From: a virus
DNA: 30,516 nucleotides
Strand: one strand, 5' to 3'
Virus record (IMG/VR): IMGVR_UViG_3300037042_001180
Coordinates: 1-30,516 of that record
Position numbers and translations under genes: made by a program. A model generated the notes under the pieces. That model was not told where the DNA came from. It saw only the letters and a program-made list of their open reading frames with translations, and did no database searches. Shown one piece after another: positions 1 to 8,617 of the stretch. The stretch's first letter is position 1. Every line of letters begins with the position of its first letter.

Positions 1-360
1 AACAATAGCATCAAAATATGAACATGACCCAGAGCCATTTTGTGCAACGTTAAAAGGTATCCCAGATATTTGCGTAGCGCTTCCTGTCCCAATAGAATTA
101 ATAATAATAATTCCTGAAACTGTAACCAGCCTTCCAACGCGAGTGTAAAACCCTTCGCGATAAGAATAAGTAGCATCTCCACCCAAACTAGGGGTCCAAG
201 TCCCCTCCTCATACCAGTTCAACAACTGCGAGGTCGTCCCTGCTGCTGGTGTGTTGGCGGTGAAATTGATGCCTTCGCCGGATGTGTCTATAACCAAACT
301 TCCATCAACGATGGTCTGATCGCCTGTGCGTGTGGCTGGGAATCCAGTTGTTTTTAACAT
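1..360 (-). CDS. Tail fibre / receptor-binding protein, N-terminal part (runs off the window)
   Basis: The reading frame starts with ATG at 360 and is open for 120 codons to the window edge, so only the N-terminus is seen. It begins MLKTTGFPATRTGDQTIVDG. Around residues 47-75 it has a stretch containing NWYEEGTWTPSLGG, then YTRVGRLVTVSGII, a beta-rich pattern that I know from many phage tail fibres. It lies directly downstream of the head-binding adaptor, 10 bases away, in the place where P22 has its tailspike. The first 60 bases are 35 percent G+C by direct count, lower than the neighbouring virion genes, which fits exchange of host-range genes. The role in receptor binding is inferred; the C-terminal receptor domain is outside the window. 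Confidence 0.75.
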   Translation of the reverse strand, partial: MLKTTGFPATRTGDQTIVDGSLVIDTSGEGINFTANTPAAGTTSQLLNWYEEGTWTPSLGGDATYSYREGFYTRVGRLVTVSGIIIINSIGTGSATQISGIPFNVAQNGSGSCSYFDAIV

Positions 361-370
361 TTTGTAATCC

Positions 371-862
371 TTAAATCAGAAACTCAATCACTGATGTGAC
401 TGGTGGCGCTTCGGAGAATGTAACGTTGCCACCGGCTATGGTGTAGCTGCTTTGGTTTTGATACACGCCGTTGATGTAAATGAGGCTGGGGACGAAAGGC
501 ACGGCGAAGATTGTCTCTGTCCCATCTCCGGTGGCGTTCTCAAACAAGTTACCCGCCGAGCCTGGGAAAGCATTGCCATTTAATGAGGTGTAAAGCGTGC
601 TTCCGTTCTTATTCATTACCCGGATGCTGTAGTCCTGAGAAACGTACAAGCGTGCAGACGTCCCGCTGTTGGACGGGTAGCCATTGAGCGTGCGAATAGG
701 CTGCGCGGCTGGGATGGTTTGGGCGGCGTCCCAGTAGACGTTGATGGGGTTTGTCTGGGGGTCTAGGTTGACCGTGCCGAGCCAGATGTAACCATTCTCC
801 AGCGGTTGTCCGTCGATGTCGGTGAATATCGGGAACGGTTGATTGACTTCAAGTGCTGACAT
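371..862 (-). CDS. Tailspike head-binding domain protein (short adaptor)
   Basis: This 163-residue protein resembles the P22 tailspike head-binding domain, the part that fixes the spike to the portal-tail complex. Residues about 8-95 carry FPIFTDIDGQPLENGYIWLG, DPQTNPINVYWD, RTLNGYPSNSG and YSIRVMNKNG, in the same order as the conserved strands of that domain. The C-terminal part (from about residue 105) contains GDGTETIFAVPF and YINGVYQN, a second small beta domain found in many tail fibres. There is no catalytic beta-helix, so it is far shorter than P22 gp9 (about 667 residues). The start at 862 has a clear AAGGA ribosome binding site 9 bases upstream. It probably works as an adaptor for the fibre encoded next. 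Confidence 0.8.
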   Translation of the reverse strand: MSALEVNQPFPIFTDIDGQPLENGYIWLGTVNLDPQTNPINVYWDAAQTIPAAQPIRTLNGYPSNSGTSARLYVSQDYSIRVMNKNGSTLYTSLNGNAFPGSAGNLFENATGDGTETIFAVPFVPSLIYINGVYQNQSSYTIAGGNVTFSEAPPVTSVIEFLI

Positions 863-895
863 TGTGTTTAGTCCTTGGTGATGGGTGATTGTCGT

Positions 896-2818
896 TTATG
901 GCTGGGCGATTGGCAAGGCGTTGAGGGCTTCGTTAATTTTGGCTTTGGTACGGCCTTCTTTGCGCATCTTGACGAGCTGGGTGATGCCGGATGCTATTGG
1001 GAGTGGCAAGCCGGTTAAAGCGCCTGTAGCGCCTGCTTCGGCCATGGCTGCTAATAGGGTGCCTGCGGTGCCTGAGCTGTTGATTAGCGTGCCTGGTGGC
1101 ACGGTGGTGACGTATTTCACCACGTCGTTGAGGTCACGCACAATGGCGGCGTTCTTTTTACCGAGGATAACGTCTAGGCGTCCATTGGCGTCTAAGGCGC
1201 GGATAGTTTGGTTGAGCTTTGCGGGGCTGACTAGGGGACGGTCGTTGCTGTCCATACCCATGCCTTTGGTGGCTTCGTCACGGAGGTGGCGAACGGTAGC
1301 GCCTTGGAGTTCTTTCCATGCTTGCTGGCCGTCTTTTCCGCTAGTGACCAGGACACGCTTTAAGAAGGTGATTTCTTCGGGTGACGCGCCAAGCACGGAT
1401 TTTCTGAATACCTGATCGGCTGCGACTAGGGGGTCTTCCATGCCTTTTCTGTTTTTAATGAGCCTGGCGACTACGGCGCGGTTTTCAAATTTTCGGGCTT
1501 GCTCGGTGCGGATGGCACGGGCCTTTTTGTAAAGGTCACCGCCTAGGTTTTCGGTCTCTCCGTCGAAGACGCGGCGAAGGGTGCCGCCGTGAAATTGATC
1601 TGCACCTTCGAAGCCTGCGCGTTGAAAGGTTTGGCGTAGGCTTTCGGCTTGCTTGAGGGTGACGGGCTGGGCGATTAGGTTGCCTGCTTCGTCGGGTAAG
1701 GCGGCACCGATGGCGATGGCTTTGGCGCGTGCGGCTTTGAGGACTGGGGCTAGGTCGCCTTCGGGGATGTTTTCGTTGATGTAGTCGACTACGTTTTTCA
1801 GGGTGACATTGTTTTCGAGTTCACCGGCGTTTTCGGCTGCTTTGTAGGCGGCGCGGGTTTTGTTCTTGGCGGCTGTTAGGCCCTCGGTCAATGTTTTAAC
1901 GACTGCACCGCCGGTGCTTGAAAGGTCGGATAGCTGGGCGTCGGTCATGTCCACCAAGGCGTCGAAGTTTTGCAAGGCTTGGAGGTTGTTTTCTTCGGCG
2001 CGTTGGCGAAGGGGGCCACCAAGGGATGACTTGAGTTGTTCTTTTTCAAACTCTAGTTGCTGGGCTTCCCTGCTTGCTGCGCCTCTGGTTAATTTAATGG
2101 GGACGGGTAAACCTTCGGCGGTGGTGACGCGGCGTAAGGCCTCGGGGGTGGCGGCTGCACCGGCGGCTACACGAGCTCCGGTAGTGGCTGGTGTGATTGG
2201 TGGGGCTTCCATGCCTAAAGTCTCGCGCACGGCGGTTGTAGCGGCCTGTATGGGCCTTGCTATTGCTTGGCCTGCCCTGCCTGCTGCTTGTTGGGCGGCG
2301 GCTGTACCGCGTTGGGCGGTGACTTTAGCGAGGGGGGCGACGTTGCGCACGGCTTGCATTGCTTGGCCTGGGGCCGCGAGCATGGGCATAACGGGCGGCA
2401 AAGCGCTTAGGGCTTGGCCTACGGCTTGCACTTGCTCTTGTCCTGCTTGGGTGCGTGGCTGGTAGGTGAGCGCCTGAGCGCCTTCTACGGCGGATTTCTC
2501 GACCGCTCGGACGGCTTCGGGTGTGCCGAATTGTCCTGAGAGGATTTGTTGGGCCAAACCGGTGCCTGCACCTACGATGCCACCGATGAGGCCACCTGTG
2601 GCACCAGTGCCTAGGGTTAGGGCGGTCTCGCCTGCACCAATGAGCTGCTGGCTTATGCCGGGTTCCTGCGGGAGTGGCGCGGCCTGTGCTTCTTGGGCGG
2701 CTGCATTTTCACGCGATCTTGCCGATTCAAAAGCTCGGGCTACGGTATCAAACTCGGTCGTTCCTCTTTTTGCTGCGTTGGCGACAATCCATGCGGCGAA
2801 TTCAGATGATGCGGCCAT
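896..2818 (-). CDS. Putative DNA ejection protein (P22 gp16-like position and size)
   Basis: This 640-residue protein is in the P22 gene 16 position, and P22 gp16 has 609 residues. Such proteins are carried in the virion and released into the cell envelope to help DNA cross it. The N-terminus has EFAAWIVANAAKRGTTEFDT, a short helical motif that I associate with phage injection proteins. Residues about 66-90 are a glycine-rich hydrophobic run (GTGATGGLIGGIVGAGTG) with GxxxG spacing, able to enter a membrane, and a second one occurs near residue 585-625. The middle is helical and charged. Its start ATG shares one base with the stop of the gp20-like gene upstream (TAATG). The assignment rests on position, size and these features rather than on strong sequence identity. 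Confidence 0.65.
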   Translation of the reverse strand: MAASSEFAAWIVANAAKRGTTEFDTVARAFESARSRENAAAQEAQAAPLPQEPGISQQLIGAGETALTLGTGATGGLIGGIVGAGTGLAQQILSGQFGTPEAVRAVEKSAVEGAQALTYQPRTQAGQEQVQAVGQALSALPPVMPMLAAPGQAMQAVRNVAPLAKVTAQRGTAAAQQAAGRAGQAIARPIQAATTAVRETLGMEAPPITPATTGARVAAGAAATPEALRRVTTAEGLPVPIKLTRGAASREAQQLEFEKEQLKSSLGGPLRQRAEENNLQALQNFDALVDMTDAQLSDLSSTGGAVVKTLTEGLTAAKNKTRAAYKAAENAGELENNVTLKNVVDYINENIPEGDLAPVLKAARAKAIAIGAALPDEAGNLIAQPVTLKQAESLRQTFQRAGFEGADQFHGGTLRRVFDGETENLGGDLYKKARAIRTEQARKFENRAVVARLIKNRKGMEDPLVAADQVFRKSVLGASPEEITFLKRVLVTSGKDGQQAWKELQGATVRHLRDEATKGMGMDSNDRPLVSPAKLNQTIRALDANGRLDVILGKKNAAIVRDLNDVVKYVTTVPPGTLINSSGTAGTLLAAMAEAGATGALTGLPLPIASGITQLVKMRKEGRTKAKINEALNALPIAQP

Positions 2819-4257
2819 TATTTGCCACCTCTGATAATTGCCAAAGCCTGATCTTCAATGCTGACCGCCTGAGTTGGTGCTGGAGTGCGTGGTGTGGGGA
2901 TTTGTTCCACCAGTGAGGTTTGTTTTGGTGGCCCTGCTTTTTTGGACACGTCGGTGACTATGCGCTGAGAAAAGTCGTTGAAGGTTTCGCCTGGTTTGGC
3001 TGCGTAGTCCCCGGCGATGAATGTGTTTTTGGCACGGGTAAGGGTGCCATTGTTGTTGGCGAGCCAGTCGGTTTTGGCGTTGTTGATGGAGGCGTCGATA
3101 TTTTGCATTTTTGCCATGCCGCGCAAGAACTGGGCCACGTTCTTTGAATCTGATGTGTCTTTGGGAAAGCCGCGTAGGGCCATCTCGATGTCTTTGTCTG
3201 TGGCTGGGCCTGGCGGTAGTGATTTGATGGCGGCTTGATTGCGCAGGCGTGTGTATTCTTGGCGCAAAGCGGTGTCGTAGCCCTCGATGCCTAGGGTTGA
3301 CTTGGCAAATTCACCGAGCCGTGAAGCTGCACCGTAACCGCCGAGTCCTTCGATGCGTTGAGCGAGGTCGTTCATTTGGTCTGCGGCCTGCTTAGAGGTG
3401 CTGGCGATGACGGCGGTTTCGTTGATTAGTTTGCGGGTGTCGGCTGGGATGGTGCCGAGCTTTTCGTTAATGCTTGCAAACTTTTCGGCTACGGTGGCGG
3501 CGGTGGTTTGCTTGTCTAGGGCGAGGCGCTGGGAGCGGTCACCGATTTGGCTTTGCAGGTTTTTGATGTCCCAGTTGCTTTTGTTCAAACCGGCTTGCTG
3601 CAAGCGTTCTGCGAATGCGGATTCAATTGCTGATTTTTCGGCTTCGGAAACTGCTTTCTTGGCTTCCGCGCCTGCTTTTTCTAATGCTGATGGAGCCAAG
3701 GCTTCAGCGCGTACCGTACCCAAAGCCTTGTCGATGCTTTCAAACATTTCCTTTGAGCCTGGGAGGTAGGCCAAGTTTGTCGTTAATGCTTTGAATACCG
3801 CGCCTGGTCCACCTTTGGTTGGGTCGGCGGCGGCTTCGGCGTAACGGTCAAACAATGAGGCTTCTTCTTCGTCGCCTGAGTTGCGTTCGGCTAGGGCGCG
3901 GTCTTGCAATAGTTTGATTCCGGTTTGTGGGTTGACTTGCAAGGCAGACAGGATTTGGCCTGTTGACTTCAAGACGCCTTGTTGCTTTTCTTTACTGATG
4001 CCTTCCATGTAGGGCAAAAATTCTTTTGCCTGTGCCGGGGACAATAGCGAAGCGTATTTGGCGGCGTCTTTCATCGTTGGGTTTGGAAGGGCAAAGAATT
4101 TTGCCTGTTCCTGAGCTGCTAATTGTTGCTGCTGTTGTTGGCGTTGGGCTTCTACTTTCTTGGCTTCGATTTCGGCCATGCCAGCGCCGATTTTGTAGCC
4201 TTGTAAAGATTGGGTGAAAGGGTCTGCAACTTGTTGCAAATAGTTGATTGGTTGCAT
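2818..4257 (-). CDS. Putative DNA ejection protein (P22 gp20-like)
   Basis: This 479-residue protein occupies the P22 gene 20 position, and P22 gp20 has 471 residues. It starts MQPINYLQQVADPFTQSLQG, a type of start that I recognise from podovirus injection proteins. A long helical region rich in Gln and Ala follows (a run of Q near residue 39-45 and repeated AxxEA patterns), with possible coiled coils at about 200-300. No signal peptide or catalytic motif is seen. It is likely packaged with the gp7- and gp16-like proteins and forms part of the trans-envelope DNA channel in the host. The start has an AAGGA ribosome binding site 7 bases ahead. Function is inferred from gene order, length and composition. 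Confidence 0.65.
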   Translation of the reverse strand: MQPINYLQQVADPFTQSLQGYKIGAGMAEIEAKKVEAQRQQQQQQLAAQEQAKFFALPNPTMKDAAKYASLLSPAQAKEFLPYMEGISKEKQQGVLKSTGQILSALQVNPQTGIKLLQDRALAERNSGDEEEASLFDRYAEAAADPTKGGPGAVFKALTTNLAYLPGSKEMFESIDKALGTVRAEALAPSALEKAGAEAKKAVSEAEKSAIESAFAERLQQAGLNKSNWDIKNLQSQIGDRSQRLALDKQTTAATVAEKFASINEKLGTIPADTRKLINETAVIASTSKQAADQMNDLAQRIEGLGGYGAASRLGEFAKSTLGIEGYDTALRQEYTRLRNQAAIKSLPPGPATDKDIEMALRGFPKDTSDSKNVAQFLRGMAKMQNIDASINNAKTDWLANNNGTLTRAKNTFIAGDYAAKPGETFNDFSQRIVTDVSKKAGPPKQTSLVEQIPTPRTPAPTQAVSIEDQALAIIRGGK

Positions 4258-4267
4258 ATTTTTGTCC

Positions 4268-5050
4268 TTAGAAGTATTGGCCTAGGTCTTGCCCGCCATA
4301 CGCCATGCCACTGCCGAAGCCTGAACTACCGACGGGGGTTTGAGAGAATTGGGCTTGTAAACCAGATGTTCCTGAGCCGCCGCCGAATAAGCTGCCAAAA
4401 CCGCCAGCGCCTGAGACTGCGCCAAGTGCTTGATTGATGCCGCCGGTCAGGGCGCTTTGTTGTCCTAGGATTCCACCGGCTTGAGCTGCGCCTTGCTGCT
4501 GTAGCAGATTGCCAATATTCGCGCCGGTTGTCATGCCTGCTGTGCCCACGCCTGCGGCGGATTGCTGGCCGAGTGAGGTAAGCCCACCAAGGCGGCTGTA
4601 TTGCTGCTCAATAAGGCTTGAGAGTAGCTGCGGCCTGAACTGGCCTAGGGCGGCTTGGATGTTGCCACCGCGAAGGCCACCGGTTGCCGATGCGCGTTGC
4701 AATAGGGCTTCCTCGCCTTGCTGGGCCATGGCTTTGTAAGCCTCGCCACCGCTGATGCGCTCGATGGCGGCGCGTTCTGCCTCTGGGCCTTGCAAGCCTA
4801 AGAAGGCCTGTTGCTGGGTTAGGGCTGGTGCACCTGCTGCGACATAAGGCTGAAGTAGTTTCTGAACCGCGTCGAACTGGCGACGTTGTTCGTCAATGCC
4901 TGCTTGAGCTGCGCCTGTTTGCGCTTGAGAGGCTTGGCCCACTGCTTGACCGCCTTCTAAAGCGCCGCCAAGGGCACCGCCAATGGTGCCACCAATAGGC
5001 CCACCAAAAAAAGAACCGGCTAAACCGCCTATTGTGCTAAGTAACCCCAT
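4268..5050 (-). CDS. DNA transfer/ejection protein (P22 gp7-like)
   Basis: This 260-residue protein has the size and place of P22 gp7 (229 residues). The N-terminus is a hydrophobic, glycine-rich segment (MGLLSTIGGLAGSFFGGPIG, then more GG pairs to about residue 35), probably able to interact with a membrane. It is followed by a helical part with QRRQFDAVQKLLQPYVAAG, a motif found in many phage DNA-transfer proteins, and a Gln/Ala/Gly-rich C-terminal half. The start at 5050 follows a GAGG ribosome binding site. It precedes the gp20-like gene by 10 bases. The family assignment is firmer than for its two ejection partners, but its exact role in the virion is known only by analogy. Confidence 0.72.
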   Translation of the reverse strand: MGLLSTIGGLAGSFFGGPIGGTIGGALGGALEGGQAVGQASQAQTGAAQAGIDEQRRQFDAVQKLLQPYVAAGAPALTQQQAFLGLQGPEAERAAIERISGGEAYKAMAQQGEEALLQRASATGGLRGGNIQAALGQFRPQLLSSLIEQQYSRLGGLTSLGQQSAAGVGTAGMTTGANIGNLLQQQGAAQAGGILGQQSALTGGINQALGAVSGAGGFGSLFGGGSGTSGLQAQFSQTPVGSSGFGSGMAYGGQDLGQYF

Positions 5051-5076
5051 AAGAACACCTCAACTTTTCATTGGAT

Positions 5077-5103
5077 GCCGCTGGTAGCATGATTCTCAGC
5101 GGC
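5077..5103 (-). other. Intercistronic stem-loop upstream of the gp7-like gene
   Basis: A perfect 7-bp inverted repeat, GCCGCTG and CAGCGGC with a 13-base loop, lies in the 80-base gap between the 132-residue protein gene and the gp7-like gene. No U-run follows it on either strand, so it does not look like an intrinsic terminator. It could stabilise or mark a cleavage site in the late mRNA. The gap holds no other gene. Confidence 0.35.
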
Positions 5104-5130
5104 TTGATTTTCGCATAAATTCGCACTTCG

Positions 5131-5529
5131 TCAATCCATCTCTGCTTCGCGTTCTTCCCATGCCTGGCATGAGCGCAAATCGTGGCAGATGAAATTGAGC
5201 TTTTTGCAGTAACCCCTGAAGCCTGCGCCGGTGTCCCATTGGTTTTGCGGGATGCGCTCCATGTTGGCCTGGGTCATGGTGCTGTTGTCGTAATACTCGC
5301 AGTTGGAGCAGCGGCGGCGGCGGGCTTCTTTTTCGTCGACCTGCATGGCCTTGCCTAGGGCGACCCAATAAACTTTGTTCGCGCCGGGTTCGTTGCTGGG
5401 TGTTTCGGGTCCGAGAAGCCAGTCGTCAATGGCGGTCTGGGTGTTCTTCTTGTTCTCTGAAGTGCTGATAAATTCCTCGCCCATGGGGAGGCCTGCGAAG
5501 CCTTTGGGGATGACTAGAAAGTTTTTCAT
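5131..5529 (-). CDS. Cysteine-rich virion-region protein, function unknown
   Basis: A 132-residue soluble protein lies between the fibre-like genes and the ejection genes, where P22 has gene 14. It contains five cysteines in its C-terminal half: a CSNCEYYDN pair near residue 78-81, then a GYCKKLNFICHDLRSC group. This spacing could bind a metal or a small Fe-S centre. There is no signal peptide or membrane segment. The start has AGGA about 11 bases upstream. I recognise the general type from other podovirus virion modules but know of no proven role. The position suggests a head-completion or ejection-related function, which is only inference. Confidence 0.7.
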   Translation of the reverse strand: MKNFLVIPKGFAGLPMGEEFISTSENKKNTQTAIDDWLLGPETPSNEPGANKVYWVALGKAMQVDEKEARRRRCSNCEYYDNSTMTQANMERIPQNQWDTGAGFRGYCKKLNFICHDLRSCQAWEEREAEMD

Positions 5530-5543
5530 TGGGCAGTGTCCTG

Positions 5544-5879
5544 TTAGGTGATTTCGCGGCCTGAGGCCCTGATTGTCAATGCGGTGGCTGCGCTGGCAAT
5601 GGTTGAGATAAAGCCACCGGCTTCGAGTGCCTGGCCCACCAGCTCGGGGAATGTGTAGGTCTCGTCGGGGGCGATGCTGCGGGTGTCCACGATAAGGTTG
5701 GACGCGCCTACGGTTCCGCCGCTAGTGACTAAATTCACGCCAATGGTGACGTTGGCCGCGCTGGTGTTGGTGGCGGTGAATTTGTCGATCAAGGCACGGG
5801 CGTTGGTGGCGGTGTATTGGGTGGTTTGGCTGTTTTCGGCTTGTTTGGCCGGAATGAGCACTTTCACGGTGACGGTCAT
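5544..5879 (-). CDS. Small conserved virion-region protein
   Basis: This 111-residue protein is beta-rich, with repeated small residues and no cysteine or membrane segment. It starts MTVTVKVLIPAKQAENSQTT and contains FTATNTSAANVTIGVNLV and IAPDETYTFPELVGQALEAG. The composition and strand pattern look like a small beta-sandwich such as a decoration or tail-attachment protein. It lies between the TNF/C1q-tailed fibre protein and the Cys-rich protein in one minus-strand operon, with an AAGGA ribosome binding site before ATG 5879. I recognise similar proteins in other podovirus tail modules but not a demonstrated function. Confidence 0.7.
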   Translation of the reverse strand: MTVTVKVLIPAKQAENSQTTQYTATNARALIDKFTATNTSAANVTIGVNLVTSGGTVGASNLIVDTRSIAPDETYTFPELVGQALEAGGFISTIASAATALTIRASGREIT

Positions 5880-5891
5880 GGTGGTGGTTCC

Positions 5892-7205
5892 TTATTGTTC
5901 GGTCTGGGTGACGGCGAGAATGACTGCTGGTGCAGCGGGTGCAAATGCGGTGGCTGCTACGGTTGAGATGCTTACGTTTGTGTTATCTGAGGCGTACATA
6001 ACTTCAATGAATTCGTTGGCAAGCAATGATGCAATCACGTTTAGAGTGACGACTAGGTATCCATTATTAAGCGTGATGGATGCAACTCGCGCTGAATTTG
6101 GCAAATCAGTGGTTCCATTTTTGCGGAGCCATACCCGAATTGATTTCTGAGAGCTATTGCCCGAGGTAATTTGCACGGAAACGGCGAGATTGTATAAGCC
6201 TGCCTGATTAACGTAAACCTGAGATGTGGTGGCTCCGACATAGACGCCGCTGGCAATTTGGGTCGTATTGAAAAGCAGGGGATAGGCGGTGTTTATTGCG
6301 GCTGGCGTTTGGCTATTGGTCTTGGTGAACTCGCCGTAGTAGAGCTGTTGCTGAATTGTTGGGCGAACGAAAATTACGCCAATTGTTGCACTGACTTTTA
6401 GAACGGCTGCAATGGGTACTACGTTATTTGGGGAGGTTGGTTTTATTTTGGTTAATCCACCGGCAACTGTTGGTGATGCGTAAAGAATATCTCCAACTGT
6501 GTAGGCGCTGGTGTCTAGGTCTCGAACGTAGCCGAAGGTGGTGCAATATCCGCGAGTGCCTGAATCTGGAAAGTCGTGCGTCATGACGCCCAAGACGTAA
6601 AGCGTGGGAGTTGCTCCATTGGCTAAATATGGGGAGACTGCAAGCGTGCTGTCTGGGACGACGCCAGTGAAGCCTACGACCGTGCCATTTGGAATAGTGA
6701 CGCCGGTGTTATTTTGAACGCGTGCGTAGGTCTCTAGGCCGATCTGCTGAGTAACGCCGTACCTCATGCCAAGGTCTAGGGTTTCGTCAAAGTCGTTCCA
6801 TGCCATGCGCCGAACTTTATCCGCATGGGGAGATGATTCATCAAAATCAATGTAATCGGTAACTATTGAGTTGTTACGCTCGGTTACGGGCGCGGCTGGG
6901 ATGAGTTCAATGGATGCGGCCAGGCGGCTGATGGCGTCTAGGGCTGCTTGGACTTTGGCATTGATGACGGCGTCGTCAACGGCGGTGTCCTGGGCGAGTG
7001 AGGCGATGATGGCGAGGGCTTCATTGGCGGTGGCCTGGGCGCTGCCTGCTTGCACCTCGGTGCCCTGTGTGTCTGGGTTGGCTGATACTTGGTCGACGAC
7101 GGCAAAAAGCAACTCGAATTGCCTGATCTGTTGTTGGTCGGTTAAGAAGGCCGCGAGCTGATCGCGGGTTAGGCTGAGTTTGCGTGAGTAGGGTGCGGTT
7201 GCCAT
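5892..7205 (-). CDS. Tail fibre/needle-like protein with TNF/C1q-like C-terminal domain
   Basis: This 437-residue protein follows the gp10-like gene, the slot that P22 uses for the tail needle gp26. Residues about 10-110 are helical with heptad-like spacing and suit a trimeric coiled coil. The middle (about 115-290) is beta-rich, with LDLGMRYGVTQQIGLETYAR, a pattern seen in phage fibre proteins. The end (about 295-437) contains SGVYVGATTSQVYVNQAGLY and alternating strands typical of a C1q/TNF-like jelly roll. The Sf6 tail needle is known to end in a TNF-like knob, which supports a plug or receptor-contact role here. It is nearly twice the length of P22 gp26 (233), so it may be a needle with an added fibre domain or a separate fibre. 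Confidence 0.6.
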   Translation of the reverse strand: MATAPYSRKLSLTRDQLAAFLTDQQQIRQFELLFAVVDQVSANPDTQGTEVQAGSAQATANEALAIIASLAQDTAVDDAVINAKVQAALDAISRLAASIELIPAAPVTERNNSIVTDYIDFDESSPHADKVRRMAWNDFDETLDLGMRYGVTQQIGLETYARVQNNTGVTIPNGTVVGFTGVVPDSTLAVSPYLANGATPTLYVLGVMTHDFPDSGTRGYCTTFGYVRDLDTSAYTVGDILYASPTVAGGLTKIKPTSPNNVVPIAAVLKVSATIGVIFVRPTIQQQLYYGEFTKTNSQTPAAINTAYPLLFNTTQIASGVYVGATTSQVYVNQAGLYNLAVSVQITSGNSSQKSIRVWLRKNGTTDLPNSARVASITLNNGYLVVTLNVIASLLANEFIEVMYASDNTNVSISTVAATAFAPAAPAVILAVTQTEQ

Positions 7206-7207
7206 GA

Positions 7208-8614
7208 TTAAAACGCCAGTGCTTCTATTTGGGCTTCTAGGCGTGCGAATGAGATATGGGCGTCACTGGAGCCTTGGAATCGTTGAATGCGCCAGTTACG
7301 CATATGGCCTTGCTGGAACCATGAAAGGCGCTTTAAGGTGTTGCCGGTCGTGCCTACTGAGATGCTGCGGGGCTGGCTCCATGATTTCCCGTCTAGGCTG
7401 TAACTGGTGCTGATCTTTGGGTTGGTGCCGAGGGCTACGCTTCCGGTTAAGCTGACCAGTTCCAGCTCATTGAAAATTGCGCCTTTGCTTTCGTTGTAAA
7501 CAATGGTGGTGCCGAATTCCCAGCGCACTTGCTGGCCCCAGTGGTGGCCGGTGTCTTGGACCAAGTAGCCGATGGCGCTTGATTGCGGATCTCCAATAAG
7601 CCATTTGTCGTAAGCCCACACCAGATTGCGCGCGCGGTATTGCGCGAAGCCCACCACGGTGGTGGTTAGGGTAAACCATACCTGTTCGCCTAATGCCTCG
7701 GATGCGGAGGCGTCGTAGACGATGGTGCGGTCTGGGAGGTGAACGTAGAGGTGCTGATGGGCTTTGTCGTTACGGGCTTCGAGTTTGACCAGCGCGAGTT
7801 GGGCGGTGGTGTAGTTCAAGAGCAAATTGTCGATCTCTTGAGTGCTGACCTTTTGCGTGGTGGCGGCGGCTCCGACGTAGATGGCTGGGGCTTCGTTTAA
7901 GCCGCTGCCTAGAAAGGCGATGCGATCAACGTAGACACAGCAAGCGTGGGTGCCGATGACGCCCTTTTGAAGCTGGGCACCGTCGATACGGGCGAATGGG
8001 AAAAATTCGCTGCCTACGTTGTTGAACACCTCGATGGTGTTTCGGTTGAGCGCGTAGACCTCGTTCCTGAGCTTGAGCAAGGCCACGACTGGGTCTGGGT
8101 CTACCTCTGAACTTCCGTATTTAAGCGGGTTTACCTGCGTGGGGTCGGATAGTTCGGTGACGACTAAGTTTGCGCCGTCGGTGGTCATGAAGTAGCCATC
8201 GACCCACACCATGTCAAGGACGATGCCTAGGTCTGAGTCGGTTACCTGCGTGAGGGTGCCATTCCAGTAATAGAGCCTGGTTCCGCTGACGATGGCGAGG
8301 CGGTCGAAACTGTAGTCAAAGGTGACTAGGTTGTTGACCGGGCCACCGACGTCGCCTAGGGTGGTGACGGTGCCGTTACTGGAGACTGTCACCAGTTTTG
8401 TGCCCATGACGCGGTAACAAATTCCGTTCCAGTTGATGCCACCACGGTCAGTGCCGGGGCCGGTTCCGTTGGCTACGATTCCGTCGCCGGGGCGTAGAAA
8501 GCCATTACTGATGCCCGACTTCTTTGGTACGGGCACCATGTTGACGGGGTAGGCGGTGCGTAGTTCTGGCGTGCCGTCGGTGTAGATGCCGTTAAGGATT
8601 GCGATTTGTGCCAT
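7208..8614 (-). CDS. Packaged DNA stabilization / tail hub protein (P22 gp10-like)
   Basis: The protein has 468 residues against 472 for P22 gp10, and several stretches match in order. The N-terminus has the YPVNM segment that gp10 has as YLPVNM. Further on it has a HLPDRTIVYDASAS stretch equivalent to HLPRHVLVYDASSS, and then KGAIFNELELVSLTGSVA equivalent to the gp10 sequence ending LEVESSTGVA. gp10 forms the hexameric hub below gp4 and keeps DNA in the filled head until injection. The repeated strands fit a beta-propeller. The start ATG at 8614 follows the upstream stop by only a few bases, with a weak ribosome binding site, so translational coupling is likely. Confidence 0.92.
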   Translation of the reverse strand: MAQIAILNGIYTDGTPELRTAYPVNMVPVPKKSGISNGFLRPGDGIVANGTGPGTDRGGINWNGICYRVMGTKLVTVSSNGTVTTLGDVGGPVNNLVTFDYSFDRLAIVSGTRLYYWNGTLTQVTDSDLGIVLDMVWVDGYFMTTDGANLVVTELSDPTQVNPLKYGSSEVDPDPVVALLKLRNEVYALNRNTIEVFNNVGSEFFPFARIDGAQLQKGVIGTHACCVYVDRIAFLGSGLNEAPAIYVGAAATTQKVSTQEIDNLLLNYTTAQLALVKLEARNDKAHQHLYVHLPDRTIVYDASASEALGEQVWFTLTTTVVGFAQYRARNLVWAYDKWLIGDPQSSAIGYLVQDTGHHWGQQVRWEFGTTIVYNESKGAIFNELELVSLTGSVALGTNPKISTSYSLDGKSWSQPRSISVGTTGNTLKRLSWFQQGHMRNWRIQRFQGSSDAHISFARLEAQIEALAF

Positions 8615-8617
8615 GGT

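Noticed and set aside
885-1415. Open plus-strand frame of 176 codons opposite the gp16-like gene, and a 201-codon one at 1860-2465
   Set aside because: Both are antisense to a well-supported gene, have low-complexity composition, and no family likeness; they come from the codon bias of the minus-strand gene.
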